Below, in pieces: positions 1 to 6,182 of a stretch of 36,386 nt of DNA. The notes below the pieces were generated by a model. That model was not told the DNA's origin. It did no database searches and saw only the letters and a list, made by a program, of their open reading frames with translations. Each line of letters opens with the position of its first letter. The stretch's first letter is position 1. The position numbers and the translations under genes are program-made. The DNA comes from a virus. The stretch is from the IMG/VR virus record IMGVR_UViG_3300037099_000223, positions 1 to 36,386 of that record; one strand, given 5' to 3'.

Positions 1-127
1 GTCACCGCTCGGCGTGCAAGTTCCAGCGCGCGATCGGCGGCAAAGAAGCAACGTCCCCGAATACTGCCAAAGCCGCCGAAGAGGGTCGTCCCGCCGCAGA
101 GCTTCCCTGTTCCCTTGCGGGGTGCCG
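1..127. repeat. Terminal direct repeat, left copy (circular contig overlap)
   Basis: Bases 1-127 are identical to bases 36260-36386. The repeat lies inside the 3' part of a coding sequence and far from the terminase genes, and its length equals a common assembler k-mer. It is therefore best read as the overlap of a circular molecule and not as a biological terminal repeat. The unique circle would be 36,259 bp. Confidence 0.93.
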
Positions 128-132
128 CATGA
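1..132 (+). CDS. 3' end of the 188-aa early protein begun at 35825
   Basis: This is the continuation across the circle of the gene starting at 35825. Bases 1-127 duplicate its end as already seen at 36260-36386, and the remaining bases supply the last codons and the TGA stop at 130-132. The stop overlaps the initiator start at 129 as ATGA. The encoded tail is rich in K, R and P (for example PRILPKPPKRVVPP), which looks like a disordered basic extension. Confidence 0.72.
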   Translation, partial: VTARRASSSARSAAKKQRPRILPKPPKRVVPPQSFPVPLRGAA

Positions 133-1517
133 TGGCAGAGATGAAATCGGTGACGCTGCGCGACAGACGAATGCCGGGCCACACTTGGTTTGATAACGAG
201 CTGATCGACGTGTTCGGAGCTGATCTTGGGCCTTACGGCATCGCCGCCTACGCAGTGATGGCGCGCTTTTGTTACGGCCATAGCGTGACGATGTCGCTCC
301 GGGAACTCCAGGACCGCGCAGGCATAAAAAAAGACTCGCTGGGGCGGGCGCTCAAACGGCTGGTCGAACTGGGGTTGGTGATCGAGCGCGAGGGGCCGAC
401 GCCGAAGTCGCCGAGCACCTACGACCTGGTGGATTTGAAGGTCCTGGTGGGGGAAATCCGGGCCGCGGCGAGGGCGCAGGCACTTTCCGCTAAATCTGTC
501 TCTCACAGAGACAGAAGCGAAGAGGACAACGGTACAGACGCGCAGGGTGCGCCGGACGGTCTCCCCGTCGCTAATCGCCAATATACGAACGGCGATGCGC
601 CAGAGGGCGCGCAGAGCGATGAGGATGCTATCGAGGAGTTAGAGGCGTCCGATGTGTCGCTGGAGGCGGAGGCTGACTGTCTCCCACAGAGACAGGGGGC
701 GCAGAGGCCGAAAAATCTGAAAAATTTGGGGAATGGCGCGCCCACAGAGACAGATCTGTCGCAAAATGACCCCCGATTTGCGACAGATCTGTCTCTCACA
801 GCCTCGCGCGTTAATAGGCAATACACAAGACTACAAGACACAAGACAAGTACCGGCGGCGACGGCGGCCTGGGCTGCGAGCATCCTGGCCGAGATCGCCC
901 CCCTCGGCGTCGTCGACGCCCAGGCCTCCAGGCAAATCCTCGAAAGCTGCCGCGCCGCGAACCCGGACGTGACCCTGGAAGAAATCCTGTTCTGGCTGGG
1001 CTGGCTGGCGGAAAAAGCCCAACAGCCACGCAGCGGCATTCGCGATCCAGGAGCCTACGTGATCCGCATGGTGGGCGACTGCGTGGGCGGCGGCCAGTAC
1101 ACGCGGCTCAAAGCCGGAGTCGATCGGCGTCGGTTGGAGCAAGAGGCGCGGGAGAGTAAGTGCGAAAACGGTCAGGTGGCCGCGATTACCTGGGATTTAT
1201 ACCAGCCCGTGGCCGCGGCCCTGGCCGACGCGGCGTGGCGGCCGATCCGCGCGGCGCTCGAAAAAAAGGTGCTTCCCCAATCGTTCGAGACGTGGATCAA
1301 ACCCGTGCGGGCGGTGGATTTTGTCGACGGAGAACTCTGCCTTCGGGTGCCGAGTCCGGAGTTCCAGCACATTGGCGACAAGTACGGCGATCTCATCGAT
1401 GAGGCCATCAAGCAGCAGGGTCTGGGGGTGACGAACCTGCTTATTTTAGCCAGCCCGGCGGACCTGCCCGTGCGCGGGTTTTTCCCCAAGCCTGGAACCG
1501 AGGGCGAAGGCCCGTGA
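129..1517 (+). CDS. Replication initiator: winged-helix N-terminus, origin-bearing linker, DnaA-domain-I-like C-terminus
   Basis: 462 residues. Residues about 24-95 form a winged helix-turn-helix (TMSLRELQDRAGIKKDSL followed by a second helix and wing), typical of phage and plasmid initiators. Residues about 110-240 are a low-complexity linker whose DNA contains a cluster of inverted repeats (496-796), the likely origin. Residues about 245-320 form a helical segment common in phage Rep proteins. Residues about 369-435 resemble DnaA domain I: W, then LPQSFETWIKPV, then ELCLRVPSPEF and a final helix. In DnaA this domain contacts the DnaB helicase, so the fusion may bind the origin and recruit host helicase by itself; that is inference. 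There is no AAA+ ATPase. ATG 129 overlaps the upstream stop; ATG 132 is equally possible. Confidence 0.88.
   Translation: MMAEMKSVTLRDRRMPGHTWFDNELIDVFGADLGPYGIAAYAVMARFCYGHSVTMSLRELQDRAGIKKDSLGRALKRLVELGLVIEREGPTPKSPSTYDLVDLKVLVGEIRAAARAQALSAKSVSHRDRSEEDNGTDAQGAPDGLPVANRQYTNGDAPEGAQSDEDAIEELEASDVSLEAEADCLPQRQGAQRPKNLKNLGNGAPTETDLSQNDPRFATDLSLTASRVNRQYTRLQDTRQVPAATAAWAASILAEIAPLGVVDAQASRQILESCRAANPDVTLEEILFWLGWLAEKAQQPRSGIRDPGAYVIRMVGDCVGGGQYTRLKAGVDRRRLEQEARESKCENGQVAAITWDLYQPVAAALADAAWRPIRAALEKKVLPQSFETWIKPVRAVDFVDGELCLRVPSPEFQHIGDKYGDLIDEAIKQQGLGVTNLLILASPADLPVRGFFPKPGTEGEGP
496..796. other. Probable replication origin: iteron and inverted-repeat cluster inside the initiator gene
   Basis: Two interrupted palindromes share one sequence: 496-514 (8-base arms CTGTCTCT/AGAGACAG around CAC) and 677-695 (7-base arms CTGTCTC/GAGACAG around CCACA). 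A third, larger element at 746-796 has perfect 20-base arms (746-765 and 777-796) around an 11-base spacer. The same CTGTCTCT/AGAGACAG units form its outer ends, flanked by CAC on both sides, and CAGATCTG lies within each arm. A short AT-rich run lies at 711-727. The cluster sits in the linker-coding part of an initiator gene, as the lambda ori does in gene O. I saw no consensus DnaA boxes. Confidence 0.75.
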
Positions 1518-1551
1518 GGGCGCGGGTTAAAGCATTGTGACGTTTTCACGG

Positions 1552-1575
1552 CCTGAGTGCCTGAGTACCTGAGCA
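1552..1575. repeat. Three tandem 8-bp repeats (CCTGAGTG, CCTGAGTA, CCTGAGCA), candidate partition site/operator
   Basis: Three head-to-tail octamers occupy 1552-1559, 1560-1567 and 1568-1575, directly upstream of the ParA ribosome-binding site. Ribbon-helix-helix partners of ParA commonly bind short tandem repeats upstream of parA, serving as both operator and centromere. A related pair (CCCGAGCG, CCCGAGCA) followed by the reverse complement CTCAGG lies inside the partner gene at 2294-2315. Function is inferred from position and family. Confidence 0.55.
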
Positions 1576-1607
1576 CCCACAAACGGGACGAGAAGGGGGA
1601 GAGGACG

Positions 1608-2237
1608 ATGATCATCACGGTAGCGAGCTACAAGGGCGGCGTGGGCAAAACGACGACGGCGGTGCACCTGGCCGCATACCTGCAGAGCCTGGCGCCGACT
1701 GTGCTGCTGGACGGCGACCAGACGCGCAACGCCACAGCCTGGTCCGAGCGCGGCGAGGGATTCGCGTTCATGGTCGCGCCGATCGACGCGGCGGCGAAGG
1801 TGGCGCGCAACTACGCGCACATCGTGATCGACACCGGGCAGCGGCCGAGCGGCGCGGATCTGCGGGCGGCGGCGGAGGGTTGCGATCTGCTGGTGGTGCC
1901 GACGATTCCCGGCGCGCTCGAAACCGATGGGTTGGGACAGACGGTGCGGGCGCTGCAGCAGATCGGCGCGGCGTTCCGGGTGCTGCTGACCTCGGTGTCT
2001 CCGGACGCGGCGAAGGAGGCGGCGGAAGTGCGCAAGCTGCTCGCGGCGGTTCACGCGCCGGTCTTCCATTGCGAGATCCCGCGGCTGAAGGCGTTCAAGA
2101 AAGCCGCGGGCGCGGGCTGCGTGGTGGCCGAGGCGAAGGATCGCGAGGCGGCGCGGGCCTGGGCGTGTTACGTGGCCGTTGGGGAGCAGCTCCGGTGGCT
2201 GCCGTCGCAGAGCGTCGAAACGGCGGTGCGGGCATGA
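1608..2237 (+). CDS. parA: ParA-family partition ATPase
   Basis: 209 residues from ATG 1608, chosen because a purine-rich ribosome-binding site (AAGGGGGAGAGG) precedes it; the frame is open further upstream but without a good start. It shows the deviant Walker A motif KGGVGKTT at residues 9-16 with both signature lysines (K9, K14), a Walker A' segment DGDQTRN at 35-41, and a Walker B-like VIDTG at 73-77. The size matches small type Ib ParA proteins without an N-terminal DNA-binding domain. Such ATPases coat the nucleoid and move a plasmid bound by a partner protein. Its stop overlaps the next start (ATGA), consistent with a two-gene partition cassette. In a phage it points to low-copy extrachromosomal maintenance. 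Confidence 0.9.
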   Translation: MIITVASYKGGVGKTTTAVHLAAYLQSLAPTVLLDGDQTRNATAWSERGEGFAFMVAPIDAAAKVARNYAHIVIDTGQRPSGADLRAAAEGCDLLVVPTIPGALETDGLGQTVRALQQIGAAFRVLLTSVSPDAAKEAAEVRKLLAAVHAPVFHCEIPRLKAFKKAAGAGCVVAEAKDREAARAWACYVAVGEQLRWLPSQSVETAVRA

Positions 2238-2524
2238 GTGAACCAGTGAGCGGCCTGGCAAAAGCATTCGCGGGGTTGAGGCATGCGCAGGAGCCCGAGC
2301 GCCCGAGCACTCAGGAACTTAAGAGCGCGGGCACCCGCGGGCTGAAGCTGGCGCCGCTGCCCTTGCACGGGACGGCGAAGAGCAGGCATCCGGAGTACAC
2401 GCCGGTGAAGGTCTTTCTACGCAGCGCAACCCACAAAGCCGCGGGGCGCAAATGGGAAGACGCCGAGGGCGGCGACTTCAGCGACCTGGTGGAGCAGCTT
2501 TTACAGAAGTACCTGGGAGCTTAG
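2234..2524 (+). CDS. ParA partner: ribbon-helix-helix DNA-binding protein
   Basis: 96 residues. The first half is proline- and charge-rich and probably unstructured, as is usual for the ParA-stimulating tail of ParG/omega-type partners. The C-terminal half (about 54-94) fits a ribbon-helix-helix: a short strand YTPVKVFLRS, then helices ending DFSDLVEQLLQKYL. Translation is coupled to parA by the ATGA overlap at 2234-2237. Type Ib partition partners have this size and fold and bind tandem repeats upstream of parA, which are present at 1552-1575. The alternative is a simple transcriptional autorepressor. Both roles usually reside in the same protein. Confidence 0.72.
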   Translation: MSEPVSGLAKAFAGLRHAQEPERPSTQELKSAGTRGLKLAPLPLHGTAKSRHPEYTPVKVFLRSATHKAAGRKWEDAEGGDFSDLVEQLLQKYLGA

Positions 2525-2543
2525 GTACCCAAGGAGCTTGACT

Positions 2544-2972
2544 ATGGACGCCCTGACCAGCGTGCTGACCGAGCCCGGAGAGCTACACGAGTTCCTCCAG
2601 GGTTACATGGACGATACCGGGGGAGATCCCTCGGAAATCGTCTGCCAGTTGTTCACACCGTGGGAGCCGGACATCACGCGCCTGCGCGACCTGCGCCCGC
2701 TCTACAGCCGCACGAAGAAGCTGCTGCAGCTCCATTTCACCCACGTTGACGAGGTGCTGCAGATCCCGATATCGGAGAGCCTGGCGCCGGAGATCGACGG
2801 CGGCGAAATCCAGGCCTACGGGCTGCGCAAGGTGTGCCGGGGTGTTTGGGCGCTGGCGCCATCGCTTCTGGTTCCGGAGCTGCTCCACTGCTACATCGTG
2901 TTTCACGGCGTGCCCGAGCCGGCGCCGTGGGAGAGCGTGATTGTTATTGTGCCGGCACTGGTGCGCATATGA
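2544..2972 (+). CDS. Hypothetical early protein (142 aa)
   Basis: Not recognised. ATG 2544 is preferred because AAGGAG (2531-2536) lies at a normal distance; the in-frame TTG six bases earlier is too close to that site. The protein is acidic at the N-terminus (EPGELHEFLQGYMDDTGGDP) and has a hydrophobic C-terminal half (GVWALAPSLLVPELLHCYIVF) that looks like buried strands and not a membrane span. Its stop overlaps the next start (ATGA at 2969-2972). It lies directly after the partition cassette in the early operon. Confidence 0.7.
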   Translation: MDALTSVLTEPGELHEFLQGYMDDTGGDPSEIVCQLFTPWEPDITRLRDLRPLYSRTKKLLQLHFTHVDEVLQIPISESLAPEIDGGEIQAYGLRKVCRGVWALAPSLLVPELLHCYIVFHGVPEPAPWESVIVIVPALVRI

Positions 2973-3253
2973 GTAACCCAGGCATCGAGTTTATGAGTGC
3001 GTTGGGCCGAGCGTTCAAGGAGGAAGCGATGACAGATCCACGCGAGAACGCGCCGGGCGACTCAGGCCCTGGCGTGGGGGCGGCGCAAAGGGAGCTGATG
3101 CGGAACTTGGTGCGGATCGAGGGCCAGCGAGCCGCGACCCGCGCGATGGCGTGGGCGCGCAGCGCGCCTGGAACACCCTACGGAGAAACCGAGGTTGCGC
3201 CCGATCCGCGGGCCGGGTCAATGGAGGAGCGCCATGCACCAGGTCACGATTGA
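2969..3253 (+). CDS. Hypothetical early protein (94 aa; internal start at 3029 possible)
   Basis: Not recognised. The frame begins with an ATGA overlap at 2969. A much stronger ribosome-binding site (AAGGAGG at 3017-3023) precedes an in-frame ATG at 3029, which would give a 74-residue protein; the shorter form may be the true product. The sequence is hydrophilic with one probable helix (AAQRELMRNLVRIEGQRAA). Its end overlaps the start region of the next gene. Confidence 0.5.
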   Translation: MSNPGIEFMSALGRAFKEEAMTDPRENAPGDSGPGVGAAQRELMRNLVRIEGQRAATRAMAWARSAPGTPYGETEVAPDPRAGSMEERHAPGHD

Positions 3254-3623
3254 AGGTTACGGCTTCGCGCATTTCATCATCGTCGACGCCGACGACAAAA
3301 CCCTGGCGTGGACGGGGTCGCGGTTCACCAGGCAGAAGAACGGGCGCCCGGCGGCGGACACGCAAATTTGTAACTTCATCACGCCGGCCGAGGCGGCGGA
3401 CTACATCGCGGCGCACAAGTCGCTGGAGCTGGCACAGCCCGCCCCCCGTAAAAGGCTGGCCGCCTTGACGGTCTCGGCTCTCTACGCCGGCTTCAGCGTG
3501 GAGATGCTCGAACGGATTCTCGCGGTTGGCGTGGGGTTCGATGTTGCGGGCGCCCCCGAGGAAGTGCGGCTGATGAACGAGGCGCTGGCCGCGGAGATCG
3601 AGCGGAGAAAGGCGGGGCGATGA
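3234..3623 (+). CDS. Hypothetical early protein (129 aa)
   Basis: Not recognised. ATG 3234 follows GGAGG at a good distance, so I prefer it to the longer frame opening at 3195. The N-terminal half alternates strands and turns (HQVTIEGYGFAHFIIVDADD) and holds an FTRQKNGRPAAD stretch; the C-terminal half is helical (SVEMLERILAVGVGFDV). The stop overlaps the following start (ATGA at 3620). No motif allows a functional call. Confidence 0.65.
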   Translation: MHQVTIEGYGFAHFIIVDADDKTLAWTGSRFTRQKNGRPAADTQICNFITPAEAADYIAAHKSLELAQPAPRKRLAALTVSALYAGFSVEMLERILAVGVGFDVAGAPEEVRLMNEALAAEIERRKAGR

Positions 3624-4099
3624 GAACCATGGGCATCAAGCCGGGGGATGCGGTGCTGGTGATTGAACGCCGCGGCGAGCAACTGCTGGCGTACAACGCG
3701 CTGGTGGCGGGCTTTTCGATGGACGAGAGGCTGGCGGGAAAGAATGGCGAGCCGGCGATCGAGGCCAGCTTTGTGGCGGTGCGCGCGCGACCCAGGTCGC
3801 GGGACGGCGGTGCGCCCACGGTGACCCTTGCCGGCGTGGTCCACATCTCGCACCGCGACTTTATCGAAGGGCGCGCGGGCGTGGGCTACGAAGAGCTGCC
3901 AGGGCCGGTGCAGGGCATGTGTCGCTACTGCAAGTGCACCGACCGGCGCGCGTGCCCGCACGGGTGCTCGTGGCTCGACACGGACCGGACGGTGTGCTCG
4001 AGCCCGGTGTGCATGGAGAAGTTCGCGGAGGGGCACGATGCGCTGGCGGCGGTAGCGCTGGACCGCGCCCTGGCTTTCAGAAGGGTCTTATCCCTTTGA
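3620..4099 (+). CDS. Cysteine-rich zinc-binding-like phage protein (159 aa)
   Basis: The C-terminal half carries a cluster CRYCKC (residues 99-104), then ACPHGC, then CSSPVC. This spacing is typical of a small zinc-binding module seen in many phage and prophage hypothetical proteins. The N-terminal half looks like a small beta-barrel domain (PGDAVLVIERRGEQLLAYNA). It is the last gene of the rightward early operon, coupled to the previous gene by ATGA, and converges on the leftward operon that ends at 4185. Its cellular role is unknown; nucleic-acid binding is only a guess. Confidence 0.7.
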   Translation: MRTMGIKPGDAVLVIERRGEQLLAYNALVAGFSMDERLAGKNGEPAIEASFVAVRARPRSRDGGAPTVTLAGVVHISHRDFIEGRAGVGYEELPGPVQGMCRYCKCTDRRACPHGCSWLDTDRTVCSSPVCMEKFAEGHDALAAVALDRALAFRRVLSL

Positions 4100-4184
4100 C
4101 TCCCTGTTCGCTTCTTGCATCATGTCGATGGTTCGCGCCGGGGCTGGAACCTTTTCAAATACATAGCGGCCGTGGTCTTCAGGG

Positions 4185-4592
4185 TCATGGCTCGGGCTCC
4201 GTTCCAGGCTTGTACTGGGCGCCCTTGCGCGGACCGCGTTTGCGCGCGGTCAGCAGTTTCAGGCGCTCCACGATGGCGGCGCTGGAGCATTGGGCGCGGC
4301 AGAGAGCGCTGTCGGGCGCCCAGCCAGGGGGGAGGAAGGTCTCCGTCTCCAGCAGGACCAGCGTGGGAACGTACGGGGCGACCACCTTGGAGCGCTTGAG
4401 CAGCCACTCCCCGCCGTCGAGCGGGCACACAACCAGCAGCAGATCGATGTGCGTCTCGAGGAGCACCCGCTCGGCCTCGGCCGGATTGCCGCGCGCGATC
4501 GGCCTGTAGCCGAGGATGCGCAGCATGTAGCGCAGCTCGCTCACGCGCAGGTCGTCGTCGCCGGCCAGGAGAATGACTTTAGGAGGCCGCAT
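4185..4592 (-). CDS. Receiver-like (CheY-fold) protein lacking the phospho-acceptor aspartate
   Basis: 135 residues. The N-terminus follows the receiver pattern: strand KVILLAG, acidic DDD at residues 12-14 followed by helix ELRYMLRILGY, then EAERVLLETHIDLLLVVCPLDGGE. In true receivers the third strand ends with the phosphorylated Asp (as in DLVLLD); here that place is Val/Cys. The later conserved Lys is not evident either. I therefore call it a pseudo-receiver that probably signals by protein contact and not by phosphorylation. A strong ribosome-binding site (AAGGAGG) precedes ATG 4592. It is the last gene of the leftward operon. An ancestral host origin is possible. Confidence 0.65.
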   Translation of the reverse strand: MRPPKVILLAGDDDLRVSELRYMLRILGYRPIARGNPAEAERVLLETHIDLLLVVCPLDGGEWLLKRSKVVAPYVPTLVLLETETFLPPGWAPDSALCRAQCSSAAIVERLKLLTARKRGPRKGAQYKPGTEPEP

Positions 4593-4652
4593 TGGACGCG
4601 CCTCCTTGTCTTCCTTTCGTGGTTTCGTGCTTTGCGCGCAGGCCGGGGCGCG

Positions 4653-4871
4653 TCAAAACAGCCTCCCCTGCTTCGCGGCCTTGGCGTGGAAGTCCGCGAG
4701 GGCGTCCTTCGCCGCGGCGGTCTTGGCGCGAGCGCCCTCCTGCTGTTTGCGTTCGGCGCAGGGAAGGCAATGCCGGAGCCGCCTGTCCGACACGCGGTGC
4801 GGTGTCATTTTGAAGCACGTTTGGCACCAGGCGGGGGCCTCGACGGTGCTGCGTGTGAAATGCTGGCCCAT
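4653..4871 (-). CDS. Small zinc-ribbon-like protein (72 aa)
   Basis: ATG 4871 is chosen over longer in-frame starts because AAAGGAGG lies at good distance and the ATG overlaps the upstream gene's stop (ATGA). Two cysteine pairs, CQTC at 16-19 and CLPC at 35-38, fit a small zinc ribbon; the rest is a basic helix (ERKQQEGARAKTAAAKDALA). It may bind nucleic acid or a host protein. It is the seventh gene of the leftward operon. Confidence 0.65.
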   Translation of the reverse strand: MGQHFTRSTVEAPAWCQTCFKMTPHRVSDRRLRHCLPCAERKQQEGARAKTAAAKDALADFHAKAAKQGRLF

Positions 4872-5104
4872 CAGCGGCCTCCTTTCGCGGCGGCGGTCTT
4901 TTCCACCACGTAGGCGCGGAGGCATCTCGGAATTGGCGGGACGCGCACGTTGCTGTCGCCGGCCTTGTGATGGGCCAGGGCGGCCCACACTTCGACCTCC
5001 GACAGTTCCCAAACGGACCACTCGCGCATCACGACGAGCGGGACAGGCGAATCGACCAGGAGCAGCATGTCGCGCACGAAGCGCAGTTTCTCTTCGCGCC
5101 TCAT
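4871..5104 (-). CDS. Hypothetical protein (77 aa), leftward operon
   Basis: Not recognised. A charged N-terminal helix (MRREEKLRFVRDMLLLV) is followed by hydrophobic strands (VPLVVMREWSVWEL) and an AALAHHKAGDSNVRVPPIPR segment. It overlaps both neighbours by four bases (ATGA), so it is clearly part of a translationally coupled run. Confidence 0.62.
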   Translation of the reverse strand: MRREEKLRFVRDMLLLVDSPVPLVVMREWSVWELSEVEVWAALAHHKAGDSNVRVPPIPRCLRAYVVEKTAAAKGGR

Positions 5105-5457
5105 GAGCGGCCTGCGAGAGACTCGGCGGCGGCGTTGGCGGCGGCGGTGTCGATGAGGCGGCTGATGAAGCGGTGCTCGGGGGTGAGGCCGGCGCGGTAG
5201 CAGCGGCAGAAGCGCCAGCCTCCGGAGGCCATGAGCGGAGCGATCAGTGCGGCCACTTGCCGAGGACCGATGTTCAGGTCGCGGGAGCCGGCCGGATGCG
5301 GAGGGTAGGCGCAGTCGAGGGCGGTGAATATCTCCTCGGGGACGCGAGTGCAGCAGCCGGCGCAGTGCGCCTGGCGCTGGAGCGGAACGGACGGGCGGCG
5401 GTGTGCGCGCGCGGCCTCGAGCGCGGCGAAGCAGGCGAACGGAGAGACGAAGTTCAT
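5101..5457 (-). CDS. Cysteine-containing hypothetical protein (118 aa), leftward operon
   Basis: Not recognised. It has cysteines in HCAGCC (32-37) and CRC (84-86) and a C-terminal helix (RLIDTAAANAAAESLAG). Coupling by ATGA at both ends supports it as a real gene. A metal-bound fold is possible but not shown. Confidence 0.62.
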   Translation of the reverse strand: MNFVSPFACFAALEAARAHRRPSVPLQRQAHCAGCCTRVPEEIFTALDCAYPPHPAGSRDLNIGPRQVAALIAPLMASGGWRFCRCYRAGLTPEHRFISRLIDTAAANAAAESLAGRS

Positions 5458-5735
5458 GGCCGCACCGCCTGCTGGGCCACGTGAAGATCGATTCGAGCCG
5501 CTTCCAACTTTTCCTCGAAATCGGGATCGCCCCCGTGGTCCGGGGCTTCAGCTTCCAGCCTGCGCAGAAACGCGAGCGCGACCGCGAGCCCCAGGGCGGC
5601 GATTTCAGCCGGCGCGAAGAGTTTCCCGAGCGGCTCGGCCATCTCCGCGATGCGGCGGGGATCGGACGCCTGGATGTGTGGGGCTACGCTATCATTGGGC
5701 TGCGCGGGCGCAGCGACACCTTGGCGGGTGTGCAT
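5454..5735 (-). CDS. Hypothetical protein (93 aa), leftward operon
   Basis: Not recognised. ATG 5735 follows a strong AAAGGAGG site. The N-terminus is proline- and alanine-rich, then a predicted amphipathic helix (PAEIAALGLAVALAFLRRLE) and an acidic region. It is separated from the RHH gene upstream by about 120 bases in which I see no convincing gene, so an internal regulatory element or processing site could lie at 5736-5858. Confidence 0.6.
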   Translation of the reverse strand: MHTRQGVAAPAQPNDSVAPHIQASDPRRIAEMAEPLGKLFAPAEIAALGLAVALAFLRRLEAEAPDHGGDPDFEEKLEAARIDLHVAQQAVRP

Positions 5736-5858
5736 TGTGGCCTCCTTTGAAGGCTATAGTGCGGCTGGCCCGCGTGTCTTTCTTTCACCCCAGCGACGAA
5801 GACCTGTCACCGGGGACCCCAACGTTGGCGCGAAGGGAGCGGGGCGTGAACTTCATAC

Positions 5859-6062
5859 TCAGCGCGTTTTGCGCGCTGGTTTGGGTCGGGCGGCGGCTAA
5901 GGCTCGCTCCTGCTCCACCAGTAGCCTGAGACCTCTGCGCAGTATCTGAGCATCCTTGAGGCCGGTGCGTTCAATGACGTAGTCGAGCAGAGCGCGAGTC
6001 TCGGGATCGATCCGGATCGAGACGGGCTTTGCGGATGCGGGTTTTTGCGGATTCGTTGTCAT
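5859..6062 (-). CDS. Ribbon-helix-helix (CopG-like) regulator (67 aa)
   Basis: Residues about 12-52 give a clear ribbon-helix-helix pattern: strand KPVSIRIDPETRALLDYVIE, turn (RTGLKDA), then helix QILRRGLRLLVEQERAL. The tails are basic. AAAGGA precedes ATG 6062. Such proteins dimerise and bind operator palindromes or repeats. The perfect palindrome inside the operon's own promoter (6437-6459) is the obvious candidate target, making autoregulation likely but unproven. The alternative regulator of that site is the divergently encoded Crp/Fnr-type protein. Confidence 0.75.
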   Translation of the reverse strand: MTTNPQKPASAKPVSIRIDPETRALLDYVIERTGLKDAQILRRGLRLLVEQERALAAARPKPARKTR

Positions 6063-6089
6063 GGGGTCCTTTGCGGCATCGGCCTTGGC

Positions 6090-6179
6090 CTAGCGTCGGG
6101 TGAGCAGGGCGCCGATGATTGCCACAGGGATCATAAACAGCGTGTAGAGGAACAACCCTCGTCGGCGTCGGGTGAGCAT
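6090..6179 (-). CDS. Very small membrane protein (29 aa)
   Basis: An ORF of 29 codons: ATG 6179, stop TAG at 6092-6090. The product begins MLTRRRRG, continues with one hydrophobic segment (LFLYTLFMIPVAIIGALL) and ends TRR. That is a single transmembrane helix with basic residues at both ends. Its leader (AAGAAAGAGACC before the ATG) is nearly the same as that of the 59-aa gene upstream: a 25-bp direct repeat, 6183-6207 versus 6396-6420, with three mismatches. This argues that the gene is translated. Candidate roles are membrane-directed exclusion or inhibition of a host membrane protein. Confidence 0.5.
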   Translation of the reverse strand: MLTRRRRGLFLYTLFMIPVAIIGALLTRR

Positions 6180-6182
6180 GGC

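Noticed and set aside
496-796. Repeats in the initiator gene considered as a CRISPR array
   Set aside because: Units are palindromic, unevenly spaced and inside a coding frame; no constant spacer length and no cas genes.
4081-4096. Possible terminator between convergent operons (AAGGG/CCCTT)
   Set aside because: Only five pairs and no T-run; it lies inside the end of the upstream gene.
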